A DNA stretch of 19,805 nt from CBFGRV01 sp965651265 (GTDB taxonomy: Bacteria; Bacteroidota; Rhodothermia; Rhodothermales; VXPQ01): contig CBFGRV010000054.1 of the NCBI GenBank assembly GCA_965651265.1, positions 1 to 19,805 of the forward strand, in the 5' to 3' direction. Position 1 is the stretch's first letter, and each line of letters begins with the position of its first letter. The translations under genes and the position numbers were made by a program. Positions 14,447-19,805 of the stretch are shown one piece after another. The notes beneath the pieces are model-generated. The model did no database searches. It was not told the origin of the DNA and was given only the letters and a program-made list of their open reading frames with translations.

Positions 14447-17400
14447 AGTTCCCGCTCTTCTCGTACTCGCTGGAAGATTTCTTCTGCCAAATGACTCTGC
14501 GCCGCAGCACGGAACGCGCTGTCGGTCATTACTCGTGCGAAGATGTCTTCGTTACCCTCCATCCGCTCGATGAATAGCTCATCGATGACGCGGTCCAGGA
14601 AGGCCGAGAAGTCGGGCAGCGTGTTGGCTCTGGCGGCCTCGATGATTCGTTCATCCTCCTCGGCCGTCACACGGATCTGGTCAAAGAAAAGTTGATCGGC
14701 CTCCGTGAAATCGGTGCCGAAGTGCTCGTTTAGCTTGTCCACCAAACTGGAGAGTGGGACCGCTTCCTCACGCACCACGCCAGTACCGACATCTGTGGGG
14801 CCTTTCAATGGGTACGTTATCCCCTCGCTTAGATCGATCGAGCCGTCCGTCACTTGTTGCATACGGAAGTAATGCAGCGCGACCTCGTCGTCAAGCTGAA
14901 ACCGCTGTCCTTCGCCGGGTGGTGGCAGCTTCGCAAGGAGGTTGCGGGAGAAGGCATACAGCTTCTCTAGCTCTCTGTCCTGGTATGGGATAATCTGAGA
15001 GAGGAATGCATAGAGGTTGCGAAAGGCAGTGAGCTGTCCCCTGAACGTGTCCTGATCCTCTTCCTCACGCCCTGTGAACCGCTCGACCACACCATCTAGG
15101 ATGGCATTCATCACCCGGTGGTCCTTCGGAGAGAGGGATCGCGTGCGCCGGTACCACACTTCAGCGAAAGAATCCACGTCGGGTGGTGAGAAGATGGCCC
15201 ACTCTAGAAGCTTATGCTGCAACTCGGAGAGCCGGTGCGGGTCGGCATTCTCGCCGATGGGCGTAGCTTCGTAGTAGGGCTTGAATGCCTCGTAGATCTC
15301 GGCCTCCTCATTGACGAAGTCGAGCACGAAGGTGCGTGCTTTGCCGGGGGCCATGCGATTTAGGCGCGAGAGCGTCTGTACGGCCTGCACACCGGCGAGG
15401 CGCTTGACCACGTACATGGTCTGGAGGAGCGGCTGATCGAAACCGGTCTGGTACTTCTCGGCAACCAGTAGCACCCTGTAGTCGTCCCGCTCGAAGGCCT
15501 CGGGCAATTCGCTCTCCGACAGTCCATCGTTCATCGAGACCTCCGTGTAGGAGACCCCCGGGAGGTCGGGGTCCTCGACCGTGCCGGAGAAGGCGACGAG
15601 CGAGCGAATGCCTTTGTACCCCCGCTCCTCGATGTAACGGTCGAAGGCGAGCTTGTATTTCACGGCGGCGAGCCTCGAGCCGGTGACGACCATCGCCCTT
15701 GCCCGACCCCCGATTTCGTGCATGACGTGTAGCCGGAAGTGCTCGACGATCACGCTCACCACCTGCTCGATGTTGACCGGGTGCAACTCCATGAATCGGG
15801 TGAGGGCCTTTGCGGCCTGCCGACGTGGCACCTCGGGGTCATTCTCGACCTGCTTGACGAGGCCGTAGTATCGCTTGTACGTCGTGTAGTTCTGGAGTAC
15901 ATCCATGATGAAGCCCTCTTCTATGGCTTGCCGCATGCTGTACTCGTGGAACGGCGATGTGCCGGACGGCCCCGGCTCATCGAATAGCACCTTCGTCTTG
16001 AACTTGGGCGTGGCAGTGAAGGCGAAGAAGCTGAGGTTGGGTTGCCTTCCCCGTTCCAGCGCATCGCGCAGGACGGCGGCTTTCGCTTCGTCGGTGAGAT
16101 CGGAGTCCTCTTCGTCAGAAAGCTGCGCAGCGATCGCGGCTTCGATGCCTTCCTTGTTGAGCATCCCCTTTAGAGCCTTCGCCGTTTCGCCACTCTGCGA
16201 GGAGTGAGCCTCGTCCACGATCACGGCAAAGCGTCTGCCTGCTGTGTCGATCTGAACGTCCTCCCCCTTATCGGCGAGCGTCCTCATCGCCTGCGCGATG
16301 AAAGGAAACTTCTGAATCGTGCTGATTACGATGGGCGTGCCGCTGGCGAGCGCCTTGACGAGCTGCTGGGTGCTCTCGTCGATCTTTTCGACGACGCCGG
16401 TCTTGTGCTCGAACTGATAGATAGTGTCCTGCAACTGCCGATCGAGGACCCTCCGGTCGGTGACGACCACGACGGTGTGGAAGACCTTCTCATCGTTGGC
16501 ATCGTGGAGGCTCGCCAGGCGGTGCGCAAGCCACGCGATGGTGTTGGACTTCCCTGAGCCGGCGGAGTGCTGCACCAGGTAGTTCCGGCCCGATCCGTGC
16601 ATCTCGGCGTGGGCGACGAGCTTTCGGACGGCATCGAGTTGATGGTAGCGTGGAAAGATCATTGTCTCCTTGCGCACCGTCCGTACGCCCTTGTCGGTGG
16701 CGACCTGCTTTTCTATGATCTCCAGGTGCATGAATCGCTGGAGGATGTCGAGCAGGCTATCCGCTTCGAGCACTTCGTCCCATAGGTAATGCGTCTTCCA
16801 GTTGCCTTCGACGGGCAGGTTGCCGGCTCCGTAGTTGTGACCGCGGTTGAAAGGCAGGAATTGAGTCTCTTTGCCTTTGAGCCGTGTGGTCATCCACACC
16901 TCATCCGGATCCACCGCGAAGTGGACGAGCGTGCGCTGCTTGAAGGCGAAAAGGAGATCCCGTCCGTCGCGCTCTGTCTGATACTGCTCGATGGCATCGC
17001 TCGCGCGCTGACCGGTGAGCGGGTTCTTCAGCTCAGCGGTGACGACCGGCAGCCCGTTCACGGCGAGTACGACGTCGATGATGCATCGCCGGTGCTTTCC
17101 ATCTGCATTCTTCAGCGCCGATGTGAATGCCACCTGCCGGGTAATGCTAAGACGATTCTGAGCATAACGCGCGGCGGCCTCGGGATTCATCCCGGTGTTG
17201 GGGCGGAAGTACGCCAGCCGGAAGGTCTTGCCGTAGCACCGGAAGCCGTGGCGCAGCACGTGTAGAGTCCCTTTGATGCCGAGTTCCTTAGCGAGTGCAT
17301 CGAGCACGGTCGACGTGGTGCGTCCTGCGAGAAGCCGTTCGAGCGCAGCCCATTTCTTGGGCTGCGTGTCCTGCAGGAAGCCGACAACGTCCCCGGGGAA

Positions 17401-17511
17401 AAGCGCTAATTCAGCATCGTAGTCCGAAGGCGCGCGCCTAACAAAACGACCCGCCTCGATTAGTCCCGCCTCGATGGCCTCCTCGAATGCGGTTTCGGTA
17501 TGGGAGGACAT
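14443..17511 (-). CDS. hsdR: Type I restriction endonuclease, R (HsdR) subunit
   Basis: A 1022-residue motor and nuclease subunit. The N-terminal PD-(D/E)xK nuclease shows IIDVVLAVNGLPVVTAELKN with D146, E160 and K162. The translocase has Walker A HSAGSGKSN (315-323), DEAH (433-436), FFAFTATPK as motif III and later helicase motifs (YQTGFDQPLL, QTLSRLNR). The C-terminal part is helical, for assembly with the methylase. With HsdM and HsdS it cuts unmodified DNA after ATP-driven translocation. All key residues are present. Its ATG shares one base with the TAA of the DUF4411 gene (TAATG), so it is translationally coupled. HsdM is not in the window and probably lies beyond the right edge. Confidence 0.95.
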   Translation of the reverse strand: MSSHTETAFEEAIEAGLIEAGRFVRRAPSDYDAELALFPGDVVGFLQDTQPKKWAALERLLAGRTTSTVLDALAKELGIKGTLHVLRHGFRCYGKTFRLAYFRPNTGMNPEAAARYAQNRLSITRQVAFTSALKNADGKHRRCIIDVVLAVNGLPVVTAELKNPLTGQRASDAIEQYQTERDGRDLLFAFKQRTLVHFAVDPDEVWMTTRLKGKETQFLPFNRGHNYGAGNLPVEGNWKTHYLWDEVLEADSLLDILQRFMHLEIIEKQVATDKGVRTVRKETMIFPRYHQLDAVRKLVAHAEMHGSGRNYLVQHSAGSGKSNTIAWLAHRLASLHDANDEKVFHTVVVVTDRRVLDRQLQDTIYQFEHKTGVVEKIDESTQQLVKALASGTPIVISTIQKFPFIAQAMRTLADKGEDVQIDTAGRRFAVIVDEAHSSQSGETAKALKGMLNKEGIEAAIAAQLSDEEDSDLTDEAKAAVLRDALERGRQPNLSFFAFTATPKFKTKVLFDEPGPSGTSPFHEYSMRQAIEEGFIMDVLQNYTTYKRYYGLVKQVENDPEVPRRQAAKALTRFMELHPVNIEQVVSVIVEHFRLHVMHEIGGRARAMVVTGSRLAAVKYKLAFDRYIEERGYKGIRSLVAFSGTVEDPDLPGVSYTEVSMNDGLSESELPEAFERDDYRVLLVAEKYQTGFDQPLLQTMYVVKRLAGVQAVQTLSRLNRMAPGKARTFVLDFVNEEAEIYEAFKPYYEATPIGENADPHRLSELQHKLLEWAIFSPPDVDSFAEVWYRRTRSLSPKDHRVMNAILDGVVERFTGREEEDQDTFRGQLTAFRNLYAFLSQIIPYQDRELEKLYAFSRNLLAKLPPPGEGQRFQLDDEVALHYFRMQQVTDGSIDLSEGITYPLKGPTDVGTGVVREEAVPLSSLVDKLNEHFGTDFTEADQLFFDQIRVTAEEDERIIEAARANTLPDFSAFLDRVIDELFIERMEGNEDIFARVMTDSAFRAAAQSHLAEEIFQRVREEREL

Positions 17512-18020
17512 TATGTACGCGGAGAGTAGTCGAATTGCACGTGTAGCACCTCGAGCATGGCGAAGGTGTCACGGTACGCGACACCAAATTCCAGACACAC
17601 GTCAGGGAGTTTGACTTTGCTTCGGGAGTCTGGGCGAGGCTGCTCGTTGGTCACTACCTCGATTTCGTGCACTTTAGCATAGGCCACTAGCCAGCCATCA
17701 GCGCCGGCAGCAAATTCGGCCTTGGCAGTGTCGAAGTAGTTTGGATGTCGTTGCACCCAGAGCATGACGTCGGTGTAGGTGGCTACGACCTCGTCACTAC
17801 GACTGCTTAGAAAGAAGGCATCGGGAACGGTCGTTTTCACCCATTGCACCAGATCATCATCATCTCGGCCACGAAGTAATTCTTGCCGGACGTGGTCCAG
17901 ACTGTGCACGCTGCCCTTCTGATGATGATCGATTACGCTGTCCCAGAAGCCCGGACAGATACCGAACGAATAGTAGCGATTCTTCGCGGTAATGAAGACG
18001 TCCGAATCAACGATAAACAT
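17511..18020 (-). CDS. DUF4411 PIN-like protein, predicted toxin
   Basis: A 169-residue protein of the DUF4411 group, related to PIN-domain nucleases. Acidic residues sit where PIN enzymes bind metal: D5 and D7 in MFIVDSDVFI, E47 in the VRQELL helix, and D108 in AGADGWLVAYA, with VVTNE (122-126) following as usual. By family knowledge such proteins pair with XRE-ImmA/IrrE partners as toxin-antitoxin-like modules. Here the partner is directly upstream, overlapping by one base (TAATG). It would be a cytoplasmic RNase; RNase activity is inferred. It sits between the metalloprotease and hsdR genes. Confidence 0.85.
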   Translation of the reverse strand: MFIVDSDVFITAKNRYYSFGICPGFWDSVIDHHQKGSVHSLDHVRQELLRGRDDDDLVQWVKTTVPDAFFLSSRSDEVVATYTDVMLWVQRHPNYFDTAKAEFAAGADGWLVAYAKVHEIEVVTNEQPRPDSRSKVKLPDVCLEFGVAYRDTFAMLEVLHVQFDYSPRT

Positions 18021-19177
18021 TACTTCGGAAGATCAATCCCGATTCGGTGTGCATACTCCTGGAAGGTACCTGCGTTGAGTCCGGTCAGGTCGTAGGCTTG
18101 CTTGAACCCGATGCGTCCTTCGCGGGCCGCGTGAATCACCCGCGTGGCAAACATCCGCCCAACGCGCGTATTCTGATTCTTGTAGAAATCGCCACGGCCT
18201 GCGCTCTTCTTTTTCTGACGTTCCTGCGCCGTGTAGGCATTGTAGAAGCTGAAAAACTCGTCTCGCCCGGTAAGTTGCAGGTCCATGGCTCGGCGGCCGG
18301 TCACGATCGGGCTCACCTTGAATCGTCGGGCAAGGGTCTCAAACGGCTGCGCCTTCCGTCTGACCTCCGGCCACAGCGCCCGTAACTCGGCTTCCGGCAC
18401 CAGGAATTCGGCGGCGGCGCGATCGCAGAAGGACTCCACTTCACCTCCATCGGGGAAGATGCCCGGGAAGCCCGATATGCCCTCGCCCGTTTCCCCCAGC
18501 CAGATGTGGGCCAGCTCGTGGGCCAGCGTAAACATCTGGGCAGATTTAGAGTCGGCACCATTGACGAAGATGAGCGGCGCGTATTGGTCGCTGAGGGCGA
18601 ATCCCCGGAATTCCTCCACGCTCAGGACGCGGCTCGTGTTGTTGCCCACGACGCCATTGATGACGGCCATCACGCCGAGGCCCTCGATGCCTTCCCGCAA
18701 CAGGCGGACGGCTTCCCGCCACGAGCGTACCTCGGCGGCCCAGCCGTTGGCAAGGCCGGTGATGCGGCGCATCTCGCGGCCAATGGCCCGCGGATCGTCC
18801 GAAAGGCGGGCGCTGCCGACGAATGCGAGCGGTTCGGCGCCGACGTCGAGCTGATCCTCGCGGAGCCAGGCCTGGCGCCGCTGCATGGTGTAGATCGTGT
18901 CCAGCAGATCCGGACTGACGGTGCCCATGCGCCGGTTCTGTACCGTGCGGAAGTCGCGGATCGGGAGGCGGATCTCGGGAGGCTCCGGGAGGAAAAGGTA
19001 GCCTAGCGGCACGTGCGTGGCCCGGGCGAAATCCTCCAGTTGCCGGAAGGTGGGCCGTACCGCGCCACTCTCCCAATCGACTAGACGAGGAAACCGCGCG
19101 ATGAGCTGATTCTCGGTCAACCCGGCGCGCTCACGCGCCCACTGCACCAGCTCCGGTCTGACGGCTACACGGCTCAT
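18020..19177 (-). CDS. XRE-family regulator with ImmA/IrrE metallopeptidase domain
   Basis: A 385-residue two-domain protein. Residues 5-60 form a helix-turn-helix of the XRE type (LVQWARERAGLTENQLIARFPRLVDWESGAVRPTFRQLEDFAR). Residues 170-270 carry the ImmA/IrrE (COG2856) peptidase: HELAH (220-224), with a glutamate in GGEVESFCDRAAAEFLVP as probable third ligand. Such proteins act as DNA-binding antitoxins or as proteases that cut a repressor. With the DUF4411 gene next to it, an antitoxin role is most likely (inference). The C-terminal 80 residues are a longer tail than in minimal ImmA proteins. Its ATG overlaps the hsdS stop (ATGA), so it is coupled to hsdS. Confidence 0.9.
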   Translation of the reverse strand: MSRVAVRPELVQWARERAGLTENQLIARFPRLVDWESGAVRPTFRQLEDFARATHVPLGYLFLPEPPEIRLPIRDFRTVQNRRMGTVSPDLLDTIYTMQRRQAWLREDQLDVGAEPLAFVGSARLSDDPRAIGREMRRITGLANGWAAEVRSWREAVRLLREGIEGLGVMAVINGVVGNNTSRVLSVEEFRGFALSDQYAPLIFVNGADSKSAQMFTLAHELAHIWLGETGEGISGFPGIFPDGGEVESFCDRAAAEFLVPEAELRALWPEVRRKAQPFETLARRFKVSPIVTGRRAMDLQLTGRDEFFSFYNAYTAQERQKKKSAGRGDFYKNQNTRVGRMFATRVIHAAREGRIGFKQAYDLTGLNAGTFQEYAHRIGIDLPK

Positions 19178-19805
19178 GACATGATCTCTTCTTGCTCATC
19201 ATCAACATCTATCAGAAACGCATCCCCCGAGATCCTTCCGTGCTCACCCGCTTGCTTCAATTCGGGAATCTGGCCGGTGACGGCAGCCGTGATGAGGGCG
19301 GAGCGGTATTCGGTGAGCTTATCCACGGACTTCGAAACAATGTCTTCCATCCTGCCTAGCTGTCGCAAGTCTAGGTTGAGTTTGTCCGCGATTAGCGTTT
19401 GCTCGTGCTTCGGAGGAAACGCGAATTTATAGTGGCGCAGCTTCTCAGCGGTCAGATGGTCGATTGTCGTCTGGTTGCCGCCCGCAATGAAGACGCCGTT
19501 GTTCGTGGCCATTTCCATGACAAAGTACAGGAACTCAGCGGTGTCCGAACTGGGATCGTACGGACGAAGCCGATGCAAGGCCTTCTGGTAGTAACACTCA
19601 TCAAGTTCCCCTCGCCATATTGCCGAGCGACCGACGTAGCTACCTCCTTCATTTACTAGCAGATCGCCTTCCTGCAGTCTGTAACGTGCCTGCACGGAAG
19701 GCGGAAAATCCATCTCCGGCAGGTCATCGACGAGAATGCGCCCCCATTGGACGTCATTGACGCGCAGGTAGGGTTTCAAGTTATCCCCCTCAGCACGCTC
19801 GGCAT
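19174..19805 (-). CDS. hsdS: Type I restriction specificity subunit (HsdS), C-terminal part
   Basis: The frame is open to the right edge, so only the last 210 residues are seen and the start lies outside. The visible part begins in a target-recognition domain (YLRVNDVQWGRILVDDLPEM, RYRLQEGDLLVNEGG) and passes through GGNQTTIDHLTAEKLR and FPPKHEQTLIADKL into the conserved helical spacer (about 40 residues ending TEYRSALITAAVTGQI). This is the classic HsdS ending. It would select the DNA sequence for the methylase and nuclease. A TTG at 19779 is not the start. The stop overlaps the next gene by four bases. Confidence 0.9.
   Translation of the reverse strand, partial: AERAEGDNLKPYLRVNDVQWGRILVDDLPEMDFPPSVQARYRLQEGDLLVNEGGSYVGRSAIWRGELDECYYQKALHRLRPYDPSSDTAEFLYFVMEMATNNGVFIAGGNQTTIDHLTAEKLRHYKFAFPPKHEQTLIADKLNLDLRQLGRMEDIVSKSVDKLTEYRSALITAAVTGQIPELKQAGEHGRISGDAFLIDVDDEQEEIMS

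Noticed and set aside
1..19805. CRISPR array, insertion sequence, prophage or integrase
   Set aside because: No spaced repeats, transposase or integrase motifs were seen on either strand.

Overview
This window is GC-rich and densely coded. It looks like chromosomal DNA from a Gram-negative bacterium of the Rhodothermota/Bacteroidota type. That placement is an inference from three things: the 800-residue FtsX/MacB-like permease is of the kind common in that group, most starts lack a clear Shine-Dalgarno sequence, and the gene neighbours fit (L-2-hydroxyglutarate oxidase, type IB topoisomerase, SatD with DUF3307, ABC1/UbiB kinase). No phage, transposon, rRNA, tRNA or CRISPR was seen.

Layout. 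1-44: three copies of a 14-bp tandem repeat running off the left edge. 45-785 (+): an unrecognised protein. 874-2019 (-): DNA topoisomerase IB. 2128-3948 (+): a DUF3267-type membrane metalloprotease and L-2-hydroxyglutarate oxidase, 9 bp apart. 3938-6856 (-): a tight three-gene cysteine operon of cysM-like synthase, a JAMM/M67 peptidase, and a sulfur-carrier/E1/rhodanese fusion. 6857-7302: the cysteine operon leader, with a short ORF encoding a run of cysteines and an intrinsic terminator just before the synthase start. 7303-8985 (+): ABC1/UbiB kinase. 9033-11435 (-): a large ABC-type permease. 11656-13118 (-): DUF3307 membrane protein and SatD. 13279-14064 (+): a predicted metzincin lipoprotein. 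14179-19805 (-): a type I restriction-modification operon ending in a strong terminator. Its hsdS (cut by the right edge) and hsdR flank an XRE-ImmA/IrrE metalloprotease and a DUF4411 PIN-like protein.

How the genes work together. The cysteine operon holds a whole protein-thiocarboxylate route. The E1/rhodanese part would activate and sulfurate the carrier domain, the synthase would load sulfur onto an activated serine, and the JAMM peptidase would release cysteine. Because the carrier is fused in front of the E1 domain, its diglycine is internal and probably has to be cut free. The leader suggests control by ribosome stalling at cysteine codons. The satD and DUF3307 genes each have a pair of ACAAG-N8-CTTGT-like inverted repeats upstream, with identical 29-bp offset, which suggests a shared regulator. 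The type I restriction genes and the inserted toxin-antitoxin-like pair overlap by 1-4 bases at every junction, so they are probably expressed and translated as one unit.

Most interesting points: the polycysteine leader/attenuator (6865-7032), the duplicated operator pairs (12393-12439 and 13130-13176), the internal-diglycine carrier-E1 fusion with its co-encoded peptidase, and the metalloprotease/PIN pair inside the restriction operon.
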